A stretch of 23,437 nucleotides of DNA, taken from contig DASVWG010000142.1 of the NCBI GenBank assembly GCA_036389695.1, positions 1 to 23,437 of the forward strand, read 5' to 3'. A program made the position numbers and the translations under genes. This document shows, one piece after another, positions 7,419 to 14,173 of the stretch (position 1 is the first letter of the stretch; every line of letters begins with the position of its first letter). This stretch comes from JALZHR01 sp036389695. Its GTDB lineage: Bacteria; Acidobacteriota; Blastocatellia; Pyrinomonadales; Pyrinomonadaceae. The notes beneath the pieces are model-generated. The model was not told the origin of the DNA, made no database searches, and saw only the letters and a list, made by a program, of their open reading frames with translations.

Positions 7419-7645
7419 AAATCACATCAGACTTATCCTTTTTAGTTTTGAAATCTTTCGTAAACCATTTATTTCATTAGATTATTTCAATTAGTTTTCC
7501 CACCTAAATTCCCACCAAATTTGCCTTAATCCCGTGAAATATATTGAATCTAATTGAAAGAATAGTCAAGATAAAAATGTCATTTTTATCCGATATTTAT
7601 TGGCTTTTAATAAATTTTGAAAGGTTTTGAAATCTTGAGAGATAT

Positions 7646-7702
7646 TAGAGCACTCGCTTCACACGCGATAGGTCACAAGTTCAAGTCTTGTAGTCGGCAC
7701 CA
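7646..7702 (+). other. attachment site: 3' fragment of a tRNA (probably tRNA-Val, anticodon CAC)
   Basis: Seen: TAGAG, then an anticodon arm with loop TTCACAC (anticodon CAC), a complete T arm ACAAG-TTCAAGT-CTTGT, and a 3' end AGTCGGC-ACCA with encoded CCA. The matching 5' acceptor strand GCCGACT and a proper D arm are missing upstream, where AT-rich element DNA starts instead. So it is a tRNA remnant and not a working tRNA gene. Known: tyrosine integrases often recombine in the anticodon or T arm and leave such a fragment at one end. Inference: this is attR, and the intact tRNA is at the far end of the element. Confidence 0.8.
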
Positions 7703-7717
7703 ATATTTATGATAGTT

Positions 7718-7745
7718 AAGAGGCATTTGCGTAATGCCTCTTTTC
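7718..7745 (+). terminator. intrinsic terminator of the interrupted tRNA
   Basis: AAGAGGCATT (7718-7727) and AATGCCTCTT (7733-7742) form a perfect 10-bp stem with a 5-nt loop, followed by TTCTTTTT. It stands 15 bp after the tRNA CCA end, as expected for a tRNA transcription unit. It marks the DNA to the right as the original chromosome. Confidence 0.85.
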
Positions 7746-8285
7746 TTTTTCACGCCTGAATTCTCACCAAAAACTTTGGTCTTCGGAACTAGCCGGAAAA
7801 ATTCGGAGAATATTTTGAATCTCATAATAGTGATGAAACTTTCCCGCAAATTAAAGATTTTCTGAATTTACGAACAAAACTTTATTTGTATTTACTTTTG
7901 TTCGGCTCTCTGAAATAGAAATTTTGTCACAAAACATTATTCGCCGGTGTTTTCTATATTAGAAGTCTGATATTGAACTTAAGTCTGCTGAAAGAGAAAA
8001 TAAATAAAAAATACCAGTCTGACGCGGGAGGCAATCGTGTTGTCTGCTTTTTCCGCGTTTTGTTCGTTACATAAGGCGATTTCAAATTTAGCCAGAGGCT
8101 CAAATGAGCTGGAAAAATGAATCGGATTCTGTATGACAGGGCGGCAGAAATGCCCGGATTTTATAACCATCTCTTTCGCCAGCCGTCGGGCAAACCGATA
8201 ACCGAATTAAACGATTAAAGACATTATTCTTTAGCATCAGATTTTTAATAATGCTGAGGTCAGTAAAAAAATATTTGGAGAAATA
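7746..8285. other. non-coding stretch between attachment site and amidohydrolase gene
   Basis: No supported gene. Short open frames on the minus strand have no ribosome binding sites or recognisable motifs. The only structure noticed is a 9-bp inverted repeat CGAACAAAA/TTTTGTTCG (7871-7879, 7896-7904). The promoter of the amidohydrolase gene should be in the right half; no convincing -35/-10 pair was found. Confidence 0.4.
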
Positions 8286-9722
8286 ATGAAAAATAATCAA
8301 CAGAGAATTCGAAAAACACCTGCGCTTTTTGGAGAGAATCGACTTATAAAACGAATTCTTGTTATTGCGGTGATGATAACCGTGTTGACTGCCGCTCACG
8401 CTCAAACCCCTGACAACAGCAGTCAGACCGGGAAAACGGCAGAGCAGCGCTCAAACGGCGACAGACAACAACCAACAACACCCGTCGCTGACCATCATAT
8501 GCATATCTGGTCGGTGAACGCTTCGGCTCAGGTGACCGATCCGGTCATGCCGGCAGTTAAATTGCCCGACGATTTCACCCGATTGCTCCGTGAGAAGGAA
8601 CAGTTCGGCGGGCGGGAAAAAAACGTTAATGCGCTGACCAATTTATACACGGAAGATACGCTGGTCTTAGAGCCGAGCGTTCCGAATTGGCTGCGCGGCG
8701 CGGAGGCGATTCGTTACGTGATTAACAGCACCGTCATTAACCGTTTACAACCGACCGCCTACGAAATAAACGGTTCGGCAGGTTATATTGCCGGATACGA
8801 AACAGTCGGCGAAGGCGCGTCCCTGCGATACGTCTCTAACTTTTTTTATAACCTGAGAAAAGGGGCTGACGGCAAGTGGCGGATTTCTTCGGAGGTTTTT
8901 ACTTTGGATGGTCCGCCGCTTCCCACATCGGCGGCGCCGGAACAACTAATAGCGGAAATGGACGCTGCCGGCATCAAACGAGCCGCCGTTCTTTCGACGG
9001 CTTATTGGTTCGGCAGCCCGCTCCGTAAAGCTCCGGCAGATGAGTATGCAAAGGTGCGGGCGGAGAACGACTGGGTTTCGCAACAGGTCGCCCGGTTTCC
9101 CGACCGCCTGGTGGGCTTTTGCAGCTTCAACCCGCTTAAAGATTACGCGCTCGACGAGCTTAATCGCTGCGCCAAAATGCCGAATATGAAAGGTCTGAAA
9201 CTGCACTTCGGCAATTCCGGCGTCGACTTGCTGAACCCGCAGCACGTGGAGAAAGTCGTTCAGGTGTTCCGCGCCGCTAACGAGAAGCGGACGCCGATCG
9301 TCGCTCATTTGTGGACGCTGGGTAAATACGGGCGCGAACACGCCGAGGCTTTCCTAAACCGAATCATTCCGGCAGCACCCGACATTCCGATTCAGATTGC
9401 TCATTTCGCGGGCGGCGGACCCGGTTACACCGATCCGGCTCTGGAAGTGTATGCCAACGCCATCGTAGCGGGCGACAAGCGCACCAAAAACCTCTACTTC
9501 GATATTGCAACCGTCGCCGAAGCTCAGAGCGACGAAGTCCTCCAGACCTTCGCCAACCGCATCCGGCAAATCGGACCGCAGCGCGTTCTGTTTGGGTCGG
9601 ACTACGCTCCCGGCAGACGAAATGCGCCGCCGAAAGATGCCTGGCGAACCTTCCGCCGCGTCCCGCTGACGGAAGAGGAATTCAGGATAATCGCCGGAAA
9701 TATCGCTCCATACCTGCGTTAA
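8286..9722 (+). CDS. secreted amidohydrolase-2 family hydrolase with inserted NTF2/SnoaL-like domain
   Basis: 478 residues with GGAGAAATA just before the ATG. A long basic N-region and hydrophobic segment (RILVIAVMITVLTAAHAQ, about 23-40) form a signal peptide. A TIM-barrel metal-dependent hydrolase begins with VADHHMHIW (67-75; His71 and His73 metal ligands). It continues with VAHLW (His341), IQIAHFAGGG (His373) and VLFGSDYAPG (Asp439), so the metal site looks complete. Between the first strand and the rest (about 95-208) sits a SnoaL/DUF4440-like segment: ALTNLYTEDTLVLEPSVPNW, LRGAEAIRYV, then YNLRKGADGKWRISSEVF. The insertion right after the HxH strand is unusual. Relatives hydrolyse or decarboxylate small ring or carboxylate substrates; the substrate here is unknown. 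It stands alone, with about 160 bp before the next gene. Confidence 0.88.
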   Translation: MKNNQQRIRKTPALFGENRLIKRILVIAVMITVLTAAHAQTPDNSSQTGKTAEQRSNGDRQQPTTPVADHHMHIWSVNASAQVTDPVMPAVKLPDDFTRLLREKEQFGGREKNVNALTNLYTEDTLVLEPSVPNWLRGAEAIRYVINSTVINRLQPTAYEINGSAGYIAGYETVGEGASLRYVSNFFYNLRKGADGKWRISSEVFTLDGPPLPTSAAPEQLIAEMDAAGIKRAAVLSTAYWFGSPLRKAPADEYAKVRAENDWVSQQVARFPDRLVGFCSFNPLKDYALDELNRCAKMPNMKGLKLHFGNSGVDLLNPQHVEKVVQVFRAANEKRTPIVAHLWTLGKYGREHAEAFLNRIIPAAPDIPIQIAHFAGGGPGYTDPALEVYANAIVAGDKRTKNLYFDIATVAEAQSDEVLQTFANRIRQIGPQRVLFGSDYAPGRRNAPPKDAWRTFRRVPLTEEEFRIIAGNIAPYLR

Positions 9723-9881
9723 GCTCATTAATTACGAACCAATTCGATTCTTCTTTTGAGCCGGACGAAGGAATAAGAAACAAAATAAGTACGATTGGTA
9801 AAAGCCGGTTTTGTTTCATTTCGGTAAGATAAGGAAGCGACCAGCTTTATTACAATAATTAACAGGCAAAATAATTAGAAA

Positions 9882-10625
9882 ATGGAGTTTAACCCGAACA
9901 ACAGTATTATTAGGCTTTGTCTTCAAGGTATGGGCATGGAAGAAGAAGACAAGCCTGAAGAAGCAAGCAGACTATTTCTTCAAGCCTGGCGGGAAGCGGG
10001 CAGCGACTTTGAAAAATTTACTGCTGCTCATTATGTGGCTCGACATCAAAAAAATGTTTCCGATAAATTAAAATGGCTCGAGACGGCTTTGCAGTTTGCC
10101 TTAAAAATAAATAATGACACTGTGAAGAGCGCTTTTCCTTCTCTATATTTAAACATTGCCAAATGCTACGAGGACTTAAACGACTCCGGCAACGCAAAAA
10201 AGAATCGTGAATTAGCAATTTCGTTCAAGGATAAACCATCTGACAAAGGTCCCTTTTATCACGGGACAAAAGCGGATTTGCAGGTCGGCGATTTGCTGAC
10301 GCCCGGGTTCAGGTCAAATTATCAAACCGAAGTCATCATGAATCACATTTATTTTACAGCGCTGGTTAACGGGGCGGGACTCGCCGCGGCATTAGCTAAA
10401 GGCGACGGGCGCGAACGTGTTTATATCGTGGAACCGACCGGGAGCTTTGAAAATGACCCGAACGTGACGGACAAAAAATTTCCGGGCAATCCGACACGTT
10501 CATATCGCACCCGGGCACCATTGAAAATCGTTGGCGAAGTAACGGATTGGGTGAGACAAACGCCCGAGGAAATCCAAAAATGGCGTGAAAAGCTGGCGAA
10601 TGTCAAAGGCGAAATCATTAATTAA
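9882..10625 (+). CDS. arr: rifampin ADP-ribosyltransferase (Arr) with N-terminal TPR-like domain
   Basis: 247 residues. The C-terminal part (about 123-226) is a near-canonical Arr: PFYHGTKADLQVGDLLTPGF, then NHIYFTA, GRERVYIVEPTGSFENDPN, KKFPGNPTRSYRTR and VGEVTDW. Arr transfers ADP-ribose from NAD+ to the C23 hydroxyl of rifampin and inactivates it. The usual Arr is about 140 residues. Here an extra 120-residue helical N-terminus (SIIRLCLQGMGMEEEDKPEEA, then helices with SLYLNIAKCYEDLND, a TPR-like signature) precedes it. Such longer forms seem to exist in environmental bacteria, from memory. The TPR-like part may bind a partner or another substrate. Cytoplasmic, with no signal peptide. The catalytic His (in FYHGT), Tyr and the FENDPN Asp all appear present, so activity is likely but unproven. 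Confidence 0.92.
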   Translation: MEFNPNNSIIRLCLQGMGMEEEDKPEEASRLFLQAWREAGSDFEKFTAAHYVARHQKNVSDKLKWLETALQFALKINNDTVKSAFPSLYLNIAKCYEDLNDSGNAKKNRELAISFKDKPSDKGPFYHGTKADLQVGDLLTPGFRSNYQTEVIMNHIYFTALVNGAGLAAALAKGDGRERVYIVEPTGSFENDPNVTDKKFPGNPTRSYRTRAPLKIVGEVTDWVRQTPEEIQKWREKLANVKGEIIN

Positions 10626-10637
10626 TTTCTAAAATTA

Positions 10638-10811
10638 TCAATTGAAATGTCCATAGACGGAATTATTCGGCGCAAATTCTCCAAAAATATTTGCTTGTAC
10701 TTTCTCTCTATGAGATTCGTCAGCGTTTAACCATTCATAAAGCATTTTTTCGGAATTAAGCAGTTCATATTCAGCATCCGTAAATTCGCCGGATGCTTTA
10801 ATTTCCTCATC
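10638..10811 (-). pseudogene. possible gene remnant, in frame after the kinase amber stop
   Basis: After the TAG of the kinase gene, the same frame stays open for 57 codons to a TGA. The peptide has a coding-like, acidic, helical composition (for example SGEFTDAEYELLNSEKMLYE). There is no start codon with a ribosome binding site; the first internal ATG is at codon 23. It may be the eroded C-terminus of another gene, a read-through tail, or chance in AT-rich DNA. No family is recognised. Confidence 0.3.
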
Positions 10812-12476
10812 CTACTCAGTGTGTCTTCCGCTCAGGCTTGCCACCACCGCCACCAGTTCAGCCGGCTCAACCGGCTTCGGAAGATGAATCTGGAATCCTG
10901 ACCGCAGCACACGCATCCGGTCTTCCACTCTGGCGTAAGCAGTCAGCGCGGCGGCCGGAATTTGCCCGCCCTGCTCAGCAGGTAAGGCTCTGACCTTTCT
11001 AATCAATGAATATCCGTCTTCTCCGGGCATTCCGATATCGCTGATTAATATATCGGTGCGCGTTTCTGATAATACCCGCAGCGCTGCCGGTGCGGAATCG
11101 ACGGCTGTGACTTTCGCCCCGCATTTTTCGAGAACCGTCGTGACCAGCGCGCGCCCGTCCTCCTCGTCATCGACGACCAGAATATGCAGTCCTTCCAATT
11201 CCGGCGTGCATTCAAACGGAATGTCTTTTCCTTCGGTCGGATGCACGCGCTCGTCGGCTTCGGGCACCACGTCGATGGAACGCAAGGCAACCAGAGGCAG
11301 CCTGACGGTAAAGGTCGCGCCTTGTCCTTCGCCGCCGCTTTCCGCTTCGACGCTGCCGCCGTGCATCTCCACCAGGTGGCGGACAATCGCCAAGCCCAGT
11401 CCCAAACCGCCGTGCTGGCGGGTCGTCGCCGAATCGGCTTGCCGGAAGCGGTCAAAGATAAAGGGCAGCACTTTCGGCGCGATTCCGATTCCCGTATCCG
11501 AAACGATAATCTCGACGTGAGAGTTTACACGTTCCAGACGAATTTGGACGCGACCGCCTTTCGGCGTAAATTTGACCGCGTTCGAAAGTAAATTCCAGAT
11601 GACCTGCTGCAGGCGATTCGAATCGCCGGAAATCATACTGCTGCCGGAATCGAGCACTCTTTGAAGACGAATTTCTTTTGCCTGTGCCGCCGGCAAGACC
11701 GATTCGACTGCCGACTCGACGATGGTGGAAAGCTCGATGGGACGCACTTTGAGCTTGAGTTTGCCGGAAATAATGCGGGACACGTCCAGAATATCGTCGA
11801 TAAGCTGCGCCTGAACGCGCGCATTGCGCTGAATGGTTTGAAGCGCGCGCAGTTGGTCGCCTTCCTCCAGACGGCTGTCGGTCATCATCTTCGACCAGCC
11901 GAGAATGGCGTTGAGCGGCGTCCGTAATTCGTGCGACAGCGTGGCGAGAAATTCATCTTTGGCGCGATTTGCCGCTTCGGCTTCGGCTTTTGCTGCCTGA
12001 GCCTGTTCTAAAGCTTCCTTCATCCGCGCTTCGGCTTGTTTCAAGGCGGTAATATCGCGCGCGATTTTCGAAGCGCCGATAATCTTTCCATCGGGCGTTT
12101 TAATCGGCGAAACGGTCAGCGAAATATTAATGAGTCTTCCGTCCTTGGTGACGCGAATGGTTTCGTAATGCTCGATACGCTCGCCGGATTTTATCTTGGC
12201 GAGAATCGCCGGTTCTTCGTTATGATGGTCGGGCGGAATCAGGACTAAAACGGGTTTTCCGATTATTTCATCCGCCGTATAGCCGAAAATTCGCTCAGCC
12301 CCTTTATTCCAACTGGTAATTATGCCTTCGAGCGTTTTGCTGACAATGGCATCGTCAGCCGATTCGATAAGCGCATTTAGCCAGTATTCGGCGATGTCAT
12401 CACCCAGCAGCGTTTTTACCCTTTGTTTTACTTCCGCCTTGTTTAGTGTTTTCCCATGCTCGTTTTCTTTGGTCAT
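10812..12476 (-). CDS. PAS-containing hybrid histidine kinase
   Basis: 554 residues from the ATG at 12476. Domain order: a PAS sensor (about 30-145; SADDAIVSKTLEGIITSWN, GYTADEIIGKP, DGKIIGASKIARDITALKQAE), a short coiled linker, and HisKA with the phosphorylated His182 in LATLSHELRTPLNAILGW. HATPase_c follows, with N-box NLLSNAVKF (295-303), G1 DTGIGI (327-332) and G2 GGLGLGLAIV. A C-terminal receiver domain has acidic pocket VVDDEED, phospho-acceptor Asp480 in LISDIGMPGEDG, and Lys533 in LPKPVEP. All key residues are intact. No transmembrane segment is seen, so it is a cytoplasmic sensor; the PAS ligand is unknown. With no separate response regulator or output domain nearby, it probably signals through a phosphorelay or an unlinked partner. 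The gene seems to be transcribed alone from a promoter near 12518. Confidence 0.95.
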   Translation of the reverse strand: MTKENEHGKTLNKAEVKQRVKTLLGDDIAEYWLNALIESADDAIVSKTLEGIITSWNKGAERIFGYTADEIIGKPVLVLIPPDHHNEEPAILAKIKSGERIEHYETIRVTKDGRLINISLTVSPIKTPDGKIIGASKIARDITALKQAEARMKEALEQAQAAKAEAEAANRAKDEFLATLSHELRTPLNAILGWSKMMTDSRLEEGDQLRALQTIQRNARVQAQLIDDILDVSRIISGKLKLKVRPIELSTIVESAVESVLPAAQAKEIRLQRVLDSGSSMISGDSNRLQQVIWNLLSNAVKFTPKGGRVQIRLERVNSHVEIIVSDTGIGIAPKVLPFIFDRFRQADSATTRQHGGLGLGLAIVRHLVEMHGGSVEAESGGEGQGATFTVRLPLVALRSIDVVPEADERVHPTEGKDIPFECTPELEGLHILVVDDEEDGRALVTTVLEKCGAKVTAVDSAPAALRVLSETRTDILISDIGMPGEDGYSLIRKVRALPAEQGGQIPAAALTAYARVEDRMRVLRSGFQIHLPKPVEPAELVAVVASLSGRHTE

Positions 12477-12517
12477 CAATTTTCAAGCCGCGAACCTGAT
12501 TTTTTTCAAACCTGACT

Positions 12518-12523
12518 ATTATA
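12518..12523 (-). promoter_or_regulatory. candidate -10 box of the histidine kinase promoter
   Basis: On the minus strand a perfect TATAAT lies about 40 bp before the kinase ATG. The position is right for a short leader, but no good -35 (TTGACA-like) is found 16-18 bp upstream in this AT-rich stretch, so the call is weak. Confidence 0.35.
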
Positions 12524-12561
12524 TCAATTTAATATTCCTTATTAATAGTAAAATTAAGAAT

Positions 12562-13083
12562 TTATAAACAGCGGATTTGATTCTCCGGCTTTACAGACAA
12601 AACCGCCTTCGGTTTGAGAAGCCGCCGGATGCCCCAAATGCCCAGCGCAAACAGGAAAATTCCGCCCGCCGCCGGAAAGCCGTAGCTCCACAGGCTGCCT
12701 CCGGTTTCAAGACATGAAACAGCAGGCGAGGAAGGCTTGTAAAAAACCTTGACGATGGCGCCGTTCGGGTATTGAGCGGCTTTGGCTTCAGCCATTTCGC
12801 GGCTTTCTCCGGAAAAAAAGCCGTTGTAGCCGTAACTAATCTCGGTTCCGGTATAAGCTACGCCGTCTACCGTATAACGGTAAATAACGTGCGGGTTGAT
12901 AATGCCGTTATTCTTACCGCTGACAGTTGTATAGGAAGCGACGATTTGTCCGGGCGCAGCCGCCCAAGCGGGACTTTGAGAGGCAAGAACCGCGCGATTC
13001 AGGCAGTAAACGATAATGAGCGCGCCGAGTATTAAACAGGTCGCGTATAAAAGATAATTAAATATTCGGTCGAGGGTTTTCAT
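12562..13083 (-). CDS. DUF3592 membrane protein
   Basis: 173 residues from the ATG at 13083 (the frame is open upstream, but that part overlaps the preceding gene). A first transmembrane helix (about 8-28, YLLYATCLILGALIIVYCL) and a second near the end (FPAAGGIFLFALGIWGI) flank an outside beta-rich domain. That domain has PGQIVASYTTVS, PHVIYRYTVDGVAYTGTEIS and a C-terminal YPNGAIVKVFYKPSSPAVSC, the classic DUF3592 pattern in which the strand 'V.V.Y.P..P..S.L' closes the domain. The family has no defined biochemical role. It begins 16 bp after the stop of the double-Tudor gene, so the two are probably co-transcribed and may work together at the envelope. Confidence 0.85.
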   Translation of the reverse strand: MKTLDRIFNYLLYATCLILGALIIVYCLNRAVLASQSPAWAAAPGQIVASYTTVSGKNNGIINPHVIYRYTVDGVAYTGTEISYGYNGFFSGESREMAEAKAAQYPNGAIVKVFYKPSSPAVSCLETGGSLWSYGFPAAGGIFLFALGIWGIRRLLKPKAVLSVKPENQIRCL

Positions 13084-13099
13084 CGTTTCAAACGACAAA

Positions 13100-13495
13100 T
13101 TACCGCAATTTGACTCTGACGCCGGAAACGGTCGTCGTTTCGCGAATCCGGTCGTCATATAAAATCGTGATTATATTTCCTCTTCTGCTGGCAATTATCC
13201 GTCCCGGATAATAATTACCTTCGTGTTTGCGGTTAACGAAGACGCGCCGACCGACCGTTAATTTCAAAGGCGCGATACGCGAACGCGTCGTCCATTCCTC
13301 GTCGCCGTCATCGAAAACAATATAGTAGCGCGAGCGCGAAACTCCGGTAATCGTCGCCGGATACCAGAATTCGTCCTGACTCCAATGCACCAAAGCGCGG
13401 TCGCCGACCTTCCACTTTCTAGTTTGCGCCGCGCACACGTTCGCGCAGGCAGCCAGGACGACCGCGCATAAAATTACGCCCCAAAAACGCTTCAT
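13100..13495 (-). CDS. secreted protein with two Tudor/agenet-like SH3 domains
   Basis: 131 residues from the ATG at 13495, with AGGGA about 10 nt upstream; an in-frame ATG at 13513 lacks such a site. The signal peptide MKRFWGVILCAVVLAACANV has a Cys near its end, and cleavage after CAA is likely. The mature part is two similar beta-barrels: KVGDRALVHWSQDEFWYPAT, then YYIVFDDGDEEWT; and TVGRRVFVNRKHEGNYYPGR, then ITILYDDRIRETTTVSGVRV. The 'W/YYPA.I......Y.I.FDDGD' pattern is that of Tudor/agenet domains, best known from eukaryotic readers of modified proteins. In bacteria the ligand is unknown, and export to the periplasm or surface makes a histone-like ligand impossible. First gene of an operon with DUF3592. 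Confidence 0.85.
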   Translation of the reverse strand: MKRFWGVILCAVVLAACANVCAAQTRKWKVGDRALVHWSQDEFWYPATITGVSRSRYYIVFDDGDEEWTTRSRIAPLKLTVGRRVFVNRKHEGNYYPGRIIASRRGNIITILYDDRIRETTTVSGVRVKLR

Positions 13496-13606
13496 CTTTT
13501 TTCTTTCCCTCATCAATTTGAAATTCTTCGCAAATTAATAGGACTGGCGGCGGCGGAATTTTTGCTTTTATTTCAAAATAAAATTAAAACGGTCGTCTAA
13601 AAAGCT

Positions 13607-13645
13607 GAGAGGCAACTGAAATTTATCAGTTGCCTCTCGTTTTTT
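13607..13645. terminator. strong hairpin terminator, usable in both directions
   Basis: GAGAGGCAACTGA (13607-13619) and TCAGTTGCCTCTC (13626-13638) form a perfect 13-bp stem with a 6-nt loop. On the plus strand G and then TTTTTT follow; on the minus strand AGCTTTTT follows. On the minus strand it lies about 70 bp after the stop of the small Pro/Lys-rich gene, and so probably ends that transcript. Confidence 0.85.
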
Positions 13646-13706
13646 AAGTCTCCCAAATGAACTAATTAAAGAATCATATTGTCTGTCGCGTTTCCGTCAA
13701 TTCTCC

Positions 13707-13907
13707 CTACGGCTTTTTTGGCGGTCTATCGTTGTCTTTCGGCGGCTTTTTTCCGTCCTTCGGAACGACGACGACCGGCGGATTATCCTTCGGCTTCGGC
13801 TTTTTCTGGTCATCATTCTTTTGCGCAAAAGCGATTGCCGACGCCAGAATGATGAACATGCCCGTTATTAAGAATTGTTTTAAAGTTTTCATCACGGCTA
13901 ATTTCAT
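13707..13907 (-). CDS. small secreted proline/lysine-rich peptide
   Basis: 66 residues. The start at 13907 is chosen because AGGGA lies 7-8 nt upstream; a second Met at codon 6 has no such site. A signal peptide (KQFLITGMFIILASAIAFAQ, about 9-28) precedes a roughly 38-residue low-complexity mature part made of Lys, Pro, Asp and a VVVV stretch (KKPKPKDNPPVVVVPKDGKK). The mature peptide is strongly basic and unstructured; it might bind the cell wall or a polyanion. No family is recognised. It is transcribed alone and ends at the hairpin terminator 13607-13645. Confidence 0.7.
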   Translation of the reverse strand: MKLAVMKTLKQFLITGMFIILASAIAFAQKNDDQKKPKPKDNPPVVVVPKDGKKPPKDNDRPPKKP

Positions 13908-14116
13908 CCTTTTTCCCTGAGTATCACGCGCAAGGGAGATTGCGTCCGTCCTTTCTCAAGCAAACCTGATGCCAAAAAAAAGTTTTTACGCCCGCATCGC
14001 GTAAAATCAAGCCGTTTCAGCGACTTTCACCGTTATGATTCAATTCCGGGGCTTTACGTTTTCCGCAATTTTCATACGAAATCGTAGTTTTGTAAACGAT
14101 AAAGGTGATGAGTAAT

Positions 14117-14172
14117 AAGTGATAGGTGATAAGGAAGAAATTTCTTTCCCTATCACTTATCACCTATCACTT
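14117..14172. repeat. inverted heptamer array H1 (unit about AGTGATA)
   Basis: AAGTGATAGGTGATAAG (14117-14133) pairs perfectly with 14156-14172 over 17 bp, with 22 nt between that hold an inner palindrome GAAATTTC. Further degenerate 7-nt units continue outward on both sides (from about 14103 and to about 14184). The right arm runs into the end of the beta-propeller gene: its stop codon lies inside the array. Probably acts as transcript-end hairpin. Confidence 0.8.
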
Positions 14173-14173
14173 T

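Larger units (their letters stand above)
1..7702. mobile_element. tRNA-integrated mobile element, right part (left end outside window)
   Basis: Seen: an AT-rich block whose right end is a truncated tRNA 3' end (about 7646-7702), next to a tyrosine integrase, with an excisionase-like HTH gene, a primase-helicase gene and several unknown genes, all on the minus strand. Known: this layout is typical of integrative elements and satellites that use tRNA 3' ends as attachment sites. Inference: the native tRNA terminator at 7718-7742 lies outside the element, so the element extends leftwards and the restored intact tRNA should lie left of the window. No capsid, terminase or conjugation gene is recognised, so plasmid-like, satellite-like and phage-remnant readings all remain open. 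The left limit is not visible: no second copy of the tRNA end occurs in the window. Confidence 0.7.

Noticed and set aside
7627..7702. Complete tRNA-Val gene
   Set aside because: The 5' acceptor strand does not pair with AGTCGGC and no normal D arm exists, so only a 3' fragment is present.
7979..8405. Two short overlapping minus-strand open frames before the amidohydrolase gene
   Set aside because: No ribosome binding sites, no recognisable motifs, one overlaps the signal peptide of the amidohydrolase.
11045..11591. Several open frames within the histidine kinase gene
   Set aside because: All are shadows; the kinase frame contains complete HisKA, HATPase and receiver motifs.
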